Assembly (NCBI RefSeq): GCF_018860705.1
Contig: NZ_JAHKQA010000105.1
Span: 1 to 64,000, forward strand
DNA length: 64,000 nucleotides
Direction: 5' to 3'
Source: Citreicella sp. C3M06
Lineage (GTDB): Bacteria; Pseudomonadota; Alphaproteobacteria; Rhodobacterales; Rhodobacteraceae
The notes beneath the pieces were generated by a model. It worked only from the letters and a program-made list of their open reading frames with translations. It ran no database searches and was not told where the DNA came from. Positions 53,546 through 62,567 of the stretch are shown here, piece by piece. The number at the start of each line of letters is the position of its first letter. The stretch's first letter is position 1. A program made the translations under genes and the position numbers.

Positions 53546-53725
53546 ATGACGACGCAAGCCCCCGAAACCAAGGTTGTCGACAGCTGGCGCATCGCCTGCG
53601 ACGGTGGCGAAGGCGCGCTTGGCCATCCGCGGGTGTGGCTGCTGATCCCGCAGACCGAAGGCTTTGTCGAATGCCCCTATTGCGATGCGAAATACGTCCA
53701 CAAGGATTTCGAGGGCAAGGTCTGA
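53546..53725 (+). CDS. Zinc-finger domain protein (zf-CHCC type, NDUFS6-like), 59 residues
   Basis: A very short gene with the full CHCC pattern: C18 in [15 protein letters not shown]27, then C43 and C46 in CPYCDAKY. The ATG at 53546 follows AAGGAAA at good spacing. This family is related to the zinc-binding complex I subunit NDUFS6. In alphaproteobacteria a role with complex I has been suggested, though this gene is not next to nuo genes. It is divergent from the ABC ATPase and followed by a transporter gene. Confidence 0.9.
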   Translation: MTTQAPETKVVDSWRIACDGGEGALGHPRVWLLIPQTEGFVECPYCDAKYVHKDFEGKV

Positions 53726-53755
53726 GCCCGGCGCGGCCGCATCGGCCCGCCTGAC

Positions 53756-54679
53756 ATGCTTGCCATCTTTCTCGAAACCGTGCCGTTCTTTGCCCTGATC
53801 GGCCTTGGCTATGGCGCGGCGCGGCGCGGCTTCTTTTCGGAGACCGCCACCGCCGCGCTGACCAAATTCGTGTTCTTCTTTGCGCTCTCGGCGATGCTGT
53901 TTCGGTTTTCCGCCTCGCTGACCATCACGGAAATCTTCGACGCACGCCTTGCCTCGGCCTACCTGCTGGGGACCCTTGCGGTCTATGGTATCGCCACCGC
54001 CGTCGCCTTTGCCCGTCGGCAGGATCTGCAAACCGCCGCCATCGAGGCGCAAACCGCCGCCATCGGCAACGCCGGGTTTCTTGGCTTGCCGATGCTGTCG
54101 TTGCTTTATGGCGATGCGGCTGTGCCGTCGATCATCCTGATGCTGACCATCGACCTCGTGGTCTTTGCCACGCTGCTGGTCGTTCTTGTCGCCGGCGCGC
54201 GCGAAGGGCGGATCAGCGCGCAAATTTTCCGCTCGGTGGCGTTGGGGCTGCTGCGCAACCCGATGATCATGTCGATCAGCGCCGGGCTTGCGGTCTCGGC
54301 GCTTGGCCTGCCGGTGCCACATGTGATGAGCGAATTCGTCACCCTGCTCGGCAATGCCGCAACCCCCTGTGCCCTGTTCGCAATCGGTGCCTCGCTGGCG
54401 TCGAAATCGGCAGAGCGGCTGGCGGTGGCGGGCTGGCTCAGCTTTGCCAAGCTGGTGCTGCACCCGCTTTGCGTCGCCGCTGCGGTGTTCCTGATCTTCC
54501 CGGTAACACCGTTTCAGGCCGCCGTCGCCATCAGCGCCGCCGCGATGCCGGTGGCGGGCAATGTCTTTATGATGGCCCAGCATTACGGCATCGCGCCGCA
54601 GCGGGTGTCGGCGGCCATCCTTATATCAACCGCGCTCAGCATCGTCACGCTGAGCACCATCATAGGACTGGTGCGATGA
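53756..54679 (+). CDS. AEC family transporter
   Basis: A 307-residue inner-membrane protein with about ten helices, resembling auxin efflux carrier family members. The segment [12 protein letters not shown] fits the conserved half-helix of the family, and the second half has [12 protein letters not shown]. Bacterial members move small organic acids, but the substrate here is unknown. Its stop overlaps the start of the DUF188 gene (ATGA). Confidence 0.9.
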   Translation: MLAIFLETVPFFALIGLGYGAARRGFFSETATAALTKFVFFFALSAMLFRFSASLTITEIFDARLASAYLLGTLAVYGIATAVAFARRQDLQTAAIEAQTAAIGNAGFLGLPMLSLLYGDAAVPSIILMLTIDLVVFATLLVVLVAGAREGRISAQIFRSVALGLLRNPMIMSISAGLAVSALGLPVPHVMSEFVTLLGNAATPCALFAIGASLASKSAERLAVAGWLSFAKLVLHPLCVAAAVFLIFPVTPFQAAVAISAAAMPVAGNVFMMAQHYGIAPQRVSAAILISTALSIVTLSTIIGLVR

Positions 54680-55125
54680 GCCTTTACATCGACGCCGACG
54701 CCTGCCCCGTCAAGGACGAGGCCGAGCGCGTCGCAACCCGTCATCGCTGTGTCATGTATGTGGTGTCAAACGGGGGTCTGCGCCCGTCGCGCAACCCGCT
54801 GGTGGAAACGGTGATCGTTCCCGACGGGCCGGACGTGGCCGATATGTGGATCGCAGAGCGCTGCGGGCCAGGGGATGTGGTGGTGACCGGAGACATTCCG
54901 CTTGCCGCAAAATGTATCGAGGCGGGCGCGCAGGTTTTGCGTCACAACGGCGAGCGGTTCACCGCCGCCAACATCGGCCAGCAGCTTGCCATGCGCGATC
55001 TGATGGCCGACCTGCGCGCCGCCAATCCTCTGGGATCAGGGGGCAGCGGCAAGGGATTCACCAAAGCAGACCGCTCGCGGTTTCTGGGCGCGCTGGAACA
55101 GGCGCTACGACAGGCTAAGGGATAG
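54676..55125 (+). CDS. YaiI/YqxD family protein (DUF188)
   Basis: A 149-residue protein of the DUF188 group. Diagnostic motifs are [15 protein letters not shown] near residues 4-18 and [20 protein letters not shown] around 70-89. The fold is PIN-like, and a nuclease function has been suggested but not shown. It is coupled to the AEC transporter by a 4-base overlap, and the HAD gene starts 4 bases after its stop. Confidence 0.93.
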   Translation: MSLYIDADACPVKDEAERVATRHRCVMYVVSNGGLRPSRNPLVETVIVPDGPDVADMWIAERCGPGDVVVTGDIPLAAKCIEAGAQVLRHNGERFTAANIGQQLAMRDLMADLRAANPLGSGGSGKGFTKADRSRFLGALEQALRQAKG

Positions 55126-55129
55126 ACAT

Positions 55130-55747
55130 ATGGCCATTTCCGCCGTGATTTTCGATATCGGCAACGTGCTGATCCGCTGGCAGCCCGAGCTGTATTACGA
55201 TGCGCTGATCGGCGAAGAGCGTCGCCGCGCCATGTTCGACGCCGTCGATCTGCACGCCATGAACGAAGGCCTCGATGCGGGCGAGCCGTTCCGCAAGCAG
55301 GTTTATGATTGCGCCGAGGCCCACCCCGAATTTGCCGCCGAAATCCGCCATTGGCATGACAACTGGACTTCGCTCGCCGCGCCGGCCATCGACGGATCGG
55401 TCAGCATCCTGATGGCGCTGCGCGACGCCGGGGTGCCGGTTTTCTTTCTGTCCAACATCGGCATGGGTCCGTTCGAGCAGGGGCTCGAGGTTTACCCCTT
55501 CCTGCGCGAATACGACCGCGCCTATATCTCGGGCGAGATGAAGGCGGTGAAACCCCATGAAGACATCTACCGCATGGTCGAGGAAGATTGTGGGCTTGCC
55601 CCTTCGACCCTGCTGTTTGCCGATGACCGCGAGGACAACATCGCCACGGCCGCCGCGCGCGGCTGGCAAACCCATGTGTTCAAACACCCCGAGGGCTGGC
55701 AGGACTGCCTGCTGAAGCATGGCGTCCTGCAAGCACCGGTGATCTGA
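55130..55747 (+). CDS. HAD family hydrolase (YihX-like)
   Basis: A 205-residue haloacid dehalogenase superfamily protein. The nucleophile is D9 in IFDIGNVLIRW; as in YihX and epoxide-hydrolase-type HADs, the second motif position is Gly rather than Asp. Motif II is FFLSNIG, the lysine is in GEMKAVKPHEDIY, and motif III is LLFADDREDN. YihX dephosphorylates glucose-1-phosphate, but the substrate here is not certain. It is the last gene of the AEC-DUF188-HAD unit. Confidence 0.9.
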   Translation: MAISAVIFDIGNVLIRWQPELYYDALIGEERRRAMFDAVDLHAMNEGLDAGEPFRKQVYDCAEAHPEFAAEIRHWHDNWTSLAAPAIDGSVSILMALRDAGVPVFFLSNIGMGPFEQGLEVYPFLREYDRAYISGEMKAVKPHEDIYRMVEEDCGLAPSTLLFADDREDNIATAAARGWQTHVFKHPEGWQDCLLKHGVLQAPVI

Positions 55748-55764
55748 TCAGGCCGAGGCTTAGA

Positions 55765-57006
55765 TCAGGCGGGGGCCAGCTTTGGCCCTCGCACTTCGCG
55801 GATCGGCAGGTGCACCACCGCGCTCAGCGCACCGACGCCAACGCCGATCCACCATACCAGCGTGTAATCGCCGTTCAGGTCATACATCCGCCCGCCCAGC
55901 CAGACGCCGAGGAAGCCGCCCAGCTGGTGCGACAGGAAGACGATACCATACAGCGTGCCCATGTAGCGCAGCCCGTAGATATGCGCGATCAGCCCCGAGG
56001 TCAGCGGCACCGTCGCCAGCCACAACGAGCCCATCGCCGCCGAGAACACCAGCACCGAGGTTGGCGTGATCGGCAGCATGATGAACAGCGCCGCCGCCAG
56101 CGTGCGGGCAACGTAAATGCCCGACAACAGGTACTTCTTCGAAAACCGCTTTCCCGCCCAACCGGCTGTCAGCGTGCCGACGATGTTGCACAGCCCGATG
56201 ACCGCAATGCTGAGCGCACCAAGCGCCGATGTCGTGGTGATGCCCAGCCCGTGCAGGATGCCGCCCGGCGCGATCGGGCCGCACATCTCGGTCACGAAGG
56301 CCGGGAAATGCGCGGTGATGAAGGCCAGCTGGTAGCCGCAGCTGAAGAAGCCGAGGAAAATCAGCGCAAAGCTCGGGTCCCGTCCCGCGCGCAGCAGGAT
56401 GGCACCCAGCGATTCCTCCAGCTCGGCGCGGCTGGCCGGGGGCGTCGGTGCGCGCATGAAGGGCAACAGCAGCAGCATGGCGATAACCACCGCGGCAAAG
56501 ACCATGAACACCGTCTGCCAAGGGAACATGCCCAGAAGATATTCTGCAACGGGCGCGCCGAGCACCTGCCCCGCGCTGCCCGCCGCGGTGGTGATCGCCA
56601 GCGACATCGAGCGGTTTTCCTCCGACGACGCCCGGCCCACCACCGCAAGGATCACGCCAAACCCGGTGCCCGCGATGCCGAAGCCCACCAGCACCTCGGA
56701 CCATTGCATCGCGCCCGGCGTCACCGCCTGCGACGACAGCAGCAGCCCCGCCGAATAGACAATCGCCCCAAGGACCACCGCCTTGCGATCGCCAATCTTT
56801 TCCGCCATCGCGCCAAACAGCGGCTGGCCGATGCCCCAGAACAGGTTCTGCAAGGCGATGGCCATGGAAAACTCCGCCCGCGCCCAGCCGAATTCCTCGG
56901 CAATCGGGATCTGGAACACTCCGAAGCTGGCGCGCACCGCGAAGGAAATCAGGATGATCGCGCAACCGGTGATCAGAACGGGGGTAAAAAGACGTTGGCT
57001 GGTCAT
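55765..57006 (-). CDS. MFS transporter
   Basis: A 413-residue permease with twelve predicted helices. The loop motif GAMAEKIGDRKAV between helices 2 and 3 is the MFS signature. Overall it resembles monocarboxylate/oxalate-formate antiporter-type members, with substrate unknown. The start at 57006 follows AAAGGAG. It is divergent from zapE and convergent with the HAD gene. Confidence 0.92.
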   Translation of the reverse strand: MTSQRLFTPVLITGCAIILISFAVRASFGVFQIPIAEEFGWARAEFSMAIALQNLFWGIGQPLFGAMAEKIGDRKAVVLGAIVYSAGLLLSSQAVTPGAMQWSEVLVGFGIAGTGFGVILAVVGRASSEENRSMSLAITTAAGSAGQVLGAPVAEYLLGMFPWQTVFMVFAAVVIAMLLLLPFMRAPTPPASRAELEESLGAILLRAGRDPSFALIFLGFFSCGYQLAFITAHFPAFVTEMCGPIAPGGILHGLGITTTSALGALSIAVIGLCNIVGTLTAGWAGKRFSKKYLLSGIYVARTLAAALFIMLPITPTSVLVFSAAMGSLWLATVPLTSGLIAHIYGLRYMGTLYGIVFLSHQLGGFLGVWLGGRMYDLNGDYTLVWWIGVGVGALSAVVHLPIREVRGPKLAPA

Positions 57007-57143
57007 GGGGGCTCCTTTGCGGCGCAAATTCTGCCGCAGCCTCGGGCAGGTCAACGCCAGAAATGTGCCGGGTACAATCCTCTTTGCCGCTGTGCGGCAC
57101 GCCGGGTCTACACAAACGATGCGGCGCGCGCTAATTGCCCAGC

Positions 57144-58223
57144 ATGACCACGTTGCACCAGCTCTATGACGCCCGCGTCACCGAAGGACGGCTCACGCGC
57201 GATGACGCGCAGCAGGCCGCCCTGCCCGCATTCGAACGCATCCGCGCCGAGTTGGCGCAGACCCCCGAGACGCCGCAAAGGCGCGGCTTCTTCCGCAAGA
57301 AACCCGAGTTGCCAAAGATCCGCGGGCTGTACCTGTGGGGCGGCGTCGGGCGCGGCAAGTCGATGCTGATGGATCTGTTCGTCGACAGCCTCGATGTGCC
57401 GGTGCGGCGGGTGCATTTTCACGCCTTCATGCAAGAGATGCAGTCGGAACTGCACCGCCTGCGCAGCAAAGGCATCGAAGACCCGGTCAAGCCGATGGCC
57501 AAGCAGGTCAGCGATGCCGTGCGGGTACTGGCCTTTGACGAGATGCAGATCACCGACATCGCCGATGCGATGCTGGTGGGGCGGCTGTTCGAACAGCTGT
57601 TCGAGGCGGGCACCGTGGTTGTCACCACCTCGAACCGGCTGCCGGACGATCTGTACAAGGACGGCCTGAACCGGCAGCTGTTCCTGCCCTTCATCGCGAT
57701 GATCAAGGACCGGCTCGAGGTGCGCGAACTGGCCTCCGAGCGCGACCACCGGCAGGACCGCCTGCGCGGGGCGCGCACCTATTTCACCCCCGTCGACGCC
57801 GCCGCGCGCAGCGAGATCGACCGGCTTTGGGCCGAGCTGACCCATGGCGACGAAGAAGAGCTGACCTTGACCATCAGGGGCCGCAAGCTGACCCTGCCGC
57901 GCTACAAGAACGGCATGGCCCGTGTCAGCTTTTACGACCTGTGCGGGCAGATGCTGGGGCCGGGAGATTACCTCGCCATCGCCGATGCGCTGCGCCTGCT
58001 GGTGCTGGAAAACGTGCCTCGCCTCGGGCGCAGCAACTTCAACGAGGCCAAACGTTTCGTGACGCTGATCGACGCGCTTTACGAGGCGAAGGTCAAGTTG
58101 ATCGTCAGCGCCAAAGACGTGCCCGAAAGCCTGTATATCGAAGGCACTGGCGCCTTTGAATTCGAACGCACCGCCAGCCGTCTGAACGAAATGCAGGCCG
58201 CCGAATGGGGCGAAGAGCTTTAG
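57144..58223 (+). CDS. zapE: Cell division protein ZapE (AFG1-like ATPase)
   Basis: A 359-residue AAA+ type ATPase. Walker A is GGVGRGKS around 66-73, Walker B is FDEMQ, and the TTSNRLPDDLYKDGLNR segment is diagnostic. ZapE associates with FtsZ under stress in Escherichia coli; the mitochondrial homologue AFG1 acts on respiratory complexes. The ATG at 57144 was chosen over an in-frame TTG at 57135. Ends just before a hairpin that terminates the opposing gene. Confidence 0.95.
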   Translation: MTTLHQLYDARVTEGRLTRDDAQQAALPAFERIRAELAQTPETPQRRGFFRKKPELPKIRGLYLWGGVGRGKSMLMDLFVDSLDVPVRRVHFHAFMQEMQSELHRLRSKGIEDPVKPMAKQVSDAVRVLAFDEMQITDIADAMLVGRLFEQLFEAGTVVVTTSNRLPDDLYKDGLNRQLFLPFIAMIKDRLEVRELASERDHRQDRLRGARTYFTPVDAAARSEIDRLWAELTHGDEEELTLTIRGRKLTLPRYKNGMARVSFYDLCGQMLGPGDYLAIADALRLLVLENVPRLGRSNFNEAKRFVTLIDALYEAKVKLIVSAKDVPESLYIEGTGAFEFERTASRLNEMQAAEWGEEL

Positions 58224-58225
58224 CC

Positions 58226-58256
58226 AAGAAAAATGGGGCCGGTCGTTGCCGGCCCC
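58226..58256 (-). terminator. Intrinsic terminator for a minus-strand transcript
   Basis: GGGGCCGG and CCGGCCCC form an 8-bp stem with a 6-base loop. On the minus strand the stem is followed by ATTTTTCTT; on the plus strand no T-run follows. It therefore serves a gene transcribed leftwards, the small gene at 58291-58512. Confidence 0.85.
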
Positions 58257-58290
58257 AGTTGCTCGATGGTCTTGCCTGCAGTTTTTTCGG

Positions 58291-58512
58291 TCAGCGCACT
58301 GGGAGTGTCAGTGTCTGACCGACCTTGAATTGGTCGGAAGTCGCGAGCGCGTTGCGCATCGCGTCGAAAATGGCGCGGGAAAGAACTGTCTGGCCAGCCA
58401 CACAAGCCGCCCTCGACGAGACATCGTCGATGACGTCCGCGGCTTTCGCAGGGACGCGGCCAGAAAAACGGCACAGCCCAAGCATCAGCGCGCGGCAAAT
58501 CTTGCGCAGCAT
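58291..58512 (-). CDS. Small hypothetical protein, 73 residues
   Basis: A short protein starting MLRKICRALMLGLCRFSG, with a possible weak signal-like N-terminus and a C-terminal end SDQFKVGQTLTLPVR. I do not recognise it. Support is mainly contextual: a consensus-like promoter upstream (58580-58609), AGGGGA before the ATG, and a directional terminator 35 bases after the stop. Overlapping frames run through the terminator and are less likely. It lies between zapE and folC. Confidence 0.5.
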   Translation of the reverse strand: MLRKICRALMLGLCRFSGRVPAKAADVIDDVSSRAACVAGQTVLSRAIFDAMRNALATSDQFKVGQTLTLPVR

Positions 58513-58579
58513 GAATGTTCATCCCCTAGATACAGCAGAAACGCCGTGGCAGCGTGTCCCTATAGCGTGTCTGCCACAA

Positions 58580-58609
58580 TATATAGTCAACCGGCAGCGA
58601 ATCGGTCAA
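58580..58609 (-). promoter_or_regulatory. Predicted promoter of the small gene at 58291-58512
   Basis: On the minus strand TTGACC (58604-58609), an 18-base spacer and TATATA (58580-58585). The surrounding 160 bases are markedly AT-rich for this genome. Transcription would start near 58573, about 60 bases before the ATG. Confidence 0.6.
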
Positions 58610-58681
58610 GCAAAAGTGATTCGCCCAAGGGAATTTGTCCGAATTTACAACAAAACGTTTTAGATCAGGCAGATTGCCGCC

Positions 58682-59956
58682 TCAGCCGCCCTGTTTGCGT
58701 AGAACGTCACCCGCCAGATAGAGCGAGCCACAGATCAGGATGCGCGCCTCGGGTGTATCGCTGGCGATGCGCTGCAGCGCGTCCTCGACGCTGTCGGCAA
58801 CCTGCGACACCATGCCGACCGAGGCCGCGACCCGTGCGGTTTCGCCAGCGGGCAGCGTATTGGCTTCGCCTGGAATCGACAGGGCGATCAGCCGGTCGGC
58901 GTGGTCGGCGAGCGGGCGCAGATAGCCCGCGATATCCTTGGTGTTGAGCATTCCGCAGATCAGATGCGTCGGTCGCTTCGGCAGGCCGCCGAGATGGCGC
59001 GCCAGCGCCGCGCCCGCCGCCGGGTTGTGCCCACCGTCGAGCCAAAGCTCGGCTTGCGGCACCAGCGCGGGCAGTGGCCCCTCTGTCAGGCGCTGCATCC
59101 GGGCGGGCCAGTCGGCGCGGGTGACGGCGGCCTCGCAGGCCTCCGGGCCAAGCGCGAGATGACGCAGCGCCGCCAGCGCCGCGCCGGCGTTTTCGATCTG
59201 ATGCGCGCCGGGCAGGTTCGGCAGCGGCAGGTCGAGCAGGCCGTTTTCGTCCTGAAACACCAGCCGCCCACGTTCTTCCCAGACCTGCCAATGCTGGCCA
59301 TGCGCCAGCAACGGCGCGCCCAGACGGGCGGCGCGGGCCTCGATCACCTGCATCGCCTCGTCTGGCTGCGGGCCAACCACGCAGGGCACTCCGCGCTTGA
59401 GGATACCGGCCTTTTCGCCAGCGATCTCGGCCAGCGTTTCGCCCAGATATTGCTGATGATCCAGCGAGATCGGCGTGATCACTGTCAGCGCCGGGGTGTC
59501 GAACACATTGGTCGCATCCAGCCGCCCGCCAAGGCCGGTCTCGATCAGCGCCACATCGGCAGCGCTGCGCGAAAAGGCCAGATAGGCGGCGCAGGTGGTG
59601 ATCTCGAAATAAGTGATGCTCTCGCCGCCATTGCGCTGCCAGCATTCATCGAGAACCGCGCTCAGCGCGTCTTCGTCGATAAGCTTGCCCGCGACGCGAA
59701 TGCGCTCGTGAAAGCGCGCAAGATGCGGCGAGGTATAGGCATGCACCGTCTTGCCCGCGCCTTCGTATCCGGCGCGCAGCATGGCAAGGGTCGACCCTTT
59801 GCCATTGGTTCCGGCGGCGTGAATCACCGGCGGCATCTGCCGTTCGGGATGATCGAGCGCGGCCAGAAGACGCCAGACCCGGTCCAGCGTCAGGTCGATG
59901 ATCTTGGGATGCAGGGACATCATCCGTGCAAGGATGGCGTCGGAGCCTTGCGTCAT
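58682..59956 (-). CDS. folC: Folylpolyglutamate synthase / dihydrofolate synthase
   Basis: A 424-residue Mur-ligase-like enzyme that adds glutamate to dihydropteroate and to folates. The P-loop GTNGKGS is at 49-55. Further signatures are TSPHLARFHERIRV, ETGLGGRLDATN and LDGGHNPAAG. Its start overlaps the accD stop (ATGA), the common accD-folC pairing in proteobacteria. Confidence 0.96.
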   Translation of the reverse strand: MTQGSDAILARMMSLHPKIIDLTLDRVWRLLAALDHPERQMPPVIHAAGTNGKGSTLAMLRAGYEGAGKTVHAYTSPHLARFHERIRVAGKLIDEDALSAVLDECWQRNGGESITYFEITTCAAYLAFSRSAADVALIETGLGGRLDATNVFDTPALTVITPISLDHQQYLGETLAEIAGEKAGILKRGVPCVVGPQPDEAMQVIEARAARLGAPLLAHGQHWQVWEERGRLVFQDENGLLDLPLPNLPGAHQIENAGAALAALRHLALGPEACEAAVTRADWPARMQRLTEGPLPALVPQAELWLDGGHNPAAGAALARHLGGLPKRPTHLICGMLNTKDIAGYLRPLADHADRLIALSIPGEANTLPAGETARVAASVGMVSQVADSVEDALQRIASDTPEARILICGSLYLAGDVLRKQGG

Positions 59957-60867
59957 TCCTCGGGCATCTCCGGCGCCGACAGATCGCCCGGAGGCGGCAG
60001 CTCGCCATGCACCGCCGGGGGCATGTGCATCAGCATCCGCAGAATGGTCATCAGCTCTTCACGCATCTTGCGCCGGTCGGTGACGCGGTCGAGCATGCCG
60101 TGTTCCAGCAGATATTCGGCGCGCTGAAAGCCTTCAGGCAGCTTCTCGCGGATGGTCTGTTCGATGACGCGCGGCCCGGCAAAGCAGATCAGCGCGTTTG
60201 GCTCGGCGATCTGCACATCGCCCAGCATGGCGTAGGATGCCGTGACGCCGCCGGTGGTCGGATGGGTGAGCACCACGATATAGGGCAGCCCCGCCTCGCG
60301 CAGCATCTGGATGGCAACGGTGGTGCGCGGCATCTGCATCAGGCTCAGAATGCCTTCCTGCATCCGCGCCCCGCCCGCCGCCGAGAACAGCACCAGCGGG
60401 CGCTTGAGCCGCTTGGCCTCTTGCGCCGCCTTGATGATGGCATTGCCGACATACATCCCCATGGACCCGCCCATGAAGCTGAAATCCTGCGCGGCGCAAA
60501 CCACCGGGGTGCGGCCGATCTCGCCAGCGGCGACCAGCATCGCCTCTTTTTCGCCGGTGGTTTTCTGCGCGGCGCGCATCCGGTCGGGGTATTTCTTCTG
60601 ATCGCGGAAATGCAGCGGATCGGCGATCGGCACCGGCACGGCGATCTCGTTGAACACGCCGCCGTCGAACAGCGACTCAAAGCGCGCCCGCGGCGTGATG
60701 TGCATGTGGTGACCGCAGGTGGTGCAGACGCCCAGATTGTCGGTCACCTCGCGGTGAAACAGCATGGTGCCGCAGCCGTCGCATTTCATCCACAGGTTCT
60801 CGGGCATCTCGCGGCGCGAGAAGATCGAGTTGATGCGGGGACGGACGTAGTTGGTGATCCAGTTCAT
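59953..60867 (-). CDS. accD: Acetyl-CoA carboxylase carboxyltransferase subunit beta
   Basis: A 304-residue subunit of the carboxyltransferase that, with AccA, makes malonyl-CoA for fatty acid synthesis. The zinc ribbon has C29, C32, C48 and C51. The crotonase-like core includes FSFMGGSMGMYVGN and GGARMQEG. The start MNWITNYVRPRINS is typical. It is translationally coupled to folC. Confidence 0.97.
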   Translation of the reverse strand: MNWITNYVRPRINSIFSRREMPENLWMKCDGCGTMLFHREVTDNLGVCTTCGHHMHITPRARFESLFDGGVFNEIAVPVPIADPLHFRDQKKYPDRMRAAQKTTGEKEAMLVAAGEIGRTPVVCAAQDFSFMGGSMGMYVGNAIIKAAQEAKRLKRPLVLFSAAGGARMQEGILSLMQMPRTTVAIQMLREAGLPYIVVLTHPTTGGVTASYAMLGDVQIAEPNALICFAGPRVIEQTIREKLPEGFQRAEYLLEHGMLDRVTDRRKMREELMTILRMLMHMPPAVHGELPPPGDLSAPEMPEE

Positions 60868-60930
60868 TTCTGGGCCCTTCGCGGCTGGCGTTTGCGGCCC
60901 ATTTATGCAGACGGGGCGCGGAATGCAACG

Positions 60931-61830
60931 TCAGACCCGGAGCGCAAGCCGCACCGCCAGCCAGCCAACGCCGATCCCGAGCAGATCCACCGGCATAAAC
61001 GCCCGCAACATCGCCTCGTCTTCCATGTCGATGGGCAGGATGTACAGCGCAAGGCCGGTCATCGGCCCGTTCGGCGCCGCAACGGCGATAGCGGCAAGGT
61101 TGTTCATCAGGTGCAGTGCCAGCGCCGGGCCAAGTGTGCCGGTGCGCGCCGTCAGATCCGCCGCCGCCAGCCCGAACAGCACCGCCCAAAGCGTCACCAG
61201 CCCCGCATTGCCACCATAGATCCCCGGTGCCCAATGCCCCAGCCCGAACAGCGCCGACGGCAGCAGCAGCCAGACCCAGGGGCGCGAAAAGCGCGCAGCA
61301 AGCTGTGATTGCAGGTAGCCGCGAAACAGCAGCTCTTCGCTACCGGTCTGCACCAGCAACGCCAGCAGCGTCAGAGGCAGCAGCAGCGCCCAGCGGCCGG
61401 GGGCCATCGCGGGCAGCATCTGCGCCGCCATCGGCCATGGCGGCCACAGCATCAACAGCCCCGTCAGCAGCGCCTGAACCAGCAGCAGCGCCAAGGCCGC
61501 GCGCCCGAACTGGCGCAGCGCCAGCGGCAACGGCCCCAGCAGCGAGCGCCCCCTGCGCCCATGCACCAGCCGCGCCGTGATCAGCGCCGCCACCCCCATC
61601 GCACCCGTACTGAACAGCAGCGCATACATGCCCAGCGCCGTGTCGCCGCGCCGCATCTGGCCGATCAGCGCGGCGTGGGTTTGCGCGCTCAGCACCTGTT
61701 CCGCCAGCGCCAGCAGCCCCTGCCCGATGCCAACGGTCAGCGCCACCGCAAGGCCCAGCCCCATGGCAAGGCGCGGCAATGATGTGCGGCGGGCGGGATC
61801 GGTCATCAGGCGAAACGGGTCATATTGCAT
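60931..61830 (-). CDS. CPBP family intramembrane metalloprotease-like protein
   Basis: A 299-residue protein with about eight hydrophobic segments. The CPBP (Abi) motifs are SEELLFRGYLQS (the EExxxR motif), FGLGHW and HLMNN. Family members resemble type II CAAX prenyl endopeptidases (Rce1), but bacterial functions are mostly unknown. The start at 61830 (MQYDPFRLM) resembles relatives; an ATG at 61806 is possible. No phage-defence genes are adjacent, so the old label of abortive infection protein should not be taken as function. Confidence 0.85.
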   Translation of the reverse strand: MQYDPFRLMTDPARRTSLPRLAMGLGLAVALTVGIGQGLLALAEQVLSAQTHAALIGQMRRGDTALGMYALLFSTGAMGVAALITARLVHGRRGRSLLGPLPLALRQFGRAALALLLVQALLTGLLMLWPPWPMAAQMLPAMAPGRWALLLPLTLLALLVQTGSEELLFRGYLQSQLAARFSRPWVWLLLPSALFGLGHWAPGIYGGNAGLVTLWAVLFGLAAADLTARTGTLGPALALHLMNNLAAIAVAAPNGPMTGLALYILPIDMEDEAMLRAFMPVDLLGIGVGWLAVRLALRV

Positions 61831-61939
61831 ACGGGCATTGCACGCATGGCGCGCGGCCCGGCGCAAGCCCCGGACTTGTCCGCAGGGCACTGCCCAGCTA
61901 TTGCCACGTGTTACAAGACGTTACGGGGGCACACAGACG

Positions 61940-62503
61940 ATGGGACAGCTGCGGAACTCTGCCTTTCTGGGCGCAGCTCTTGTGATGGCGGGCTGCGTGA
62001 CAGCCTCGCGCGGGGACGGGATCGAGACCGCCAGCCTTGCCGATGGGGCCGTAGTGGTCGGGGGCCCGCCCGGTTATTGCATCGACCCCGAAACATATCC
62101 GCGCGGACCGGACCGGACCTTTGCCATGATCGCATCCTGCCGGAATCTGACGGGCGACGACACCGGCCCGATGGTCGAGCCGATGGTTGTCACCGTCACC
62201 GTCGCAGAGCAAACCCCACAAGCAACCCTGCCCGATGCTTCCGCCCTCGCGGAAGAGGTGGGGCAGCGCATGATCGGCGGCATCCGATCCGGCGGGCTTA
62301 CCCTGACGCATCTTGCCAGCGGCGGCACCGAGGTGATCGCAGACGGCGATCCGCGCTATTGGCGTGGCACCTTCCTGCAAGGGCAGCGCATGGTCGGGCT
62401 TGCGCTTTATGCCGGCAAGGGCAGCCCGCTTGCCGGGGCCGAGGGCGCCGCCATGTTGCGCGCCGTTCGCGACCGGATCGGAGCGCTCAGCCCCAAGGGG
62501 TGA
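61940..62503 (+). CDS. Hypothetical lipoprotein
   Basis: A 187-residue protein with a lipoprotein signal (LVMAGC, lipidated C19). The mature part contains PPGYCIDPETYPRG and a FAMIASCRNLTG segment whose two cysteines could form a disulfide. A pattern GYCIDP...F.L..C is common to roseobacter lipoproteins of unknown role. It is divergent from the CPBP gene. Confidence 0.75.
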   Translation: MGQLRNSAFLGAALVMAGCVTASRGDGIETASLADGAVVVGGPPGYCIDPETYPRGPDRTFAMIASCRNLTGDDTGPMVEPMVVTVTVAEQTPQATLPDASALAEEVGQRMIGGIRSGGLTLTHLASGGTEVIADGDPRYWRGTFLQGQRMVGLALYAGKGSPLAGAEGAAMLRAVRDRIGALSPKG

Positions 62504-62567
62504 TTGACCATTCACCGAATTCAAGGATCTTGGGGATAAGGGTACAAAAACAGACGCAGGGCGGGCC

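Noticed and set aside
58220-58522. A 100-codon minus-strand frame overlapping the 73-codon gene
   Set aside because: It reads through the terminator at 58226-58256, while the 73-codon frame stops before it.
60931-61830. CPBP (Abi) protein as a phage-defence system
   Set aside because: The family name is historical; there is no defence partner, toxin or restriction gene nearby, and the neighbours are accD-folC and a lipoprotein.
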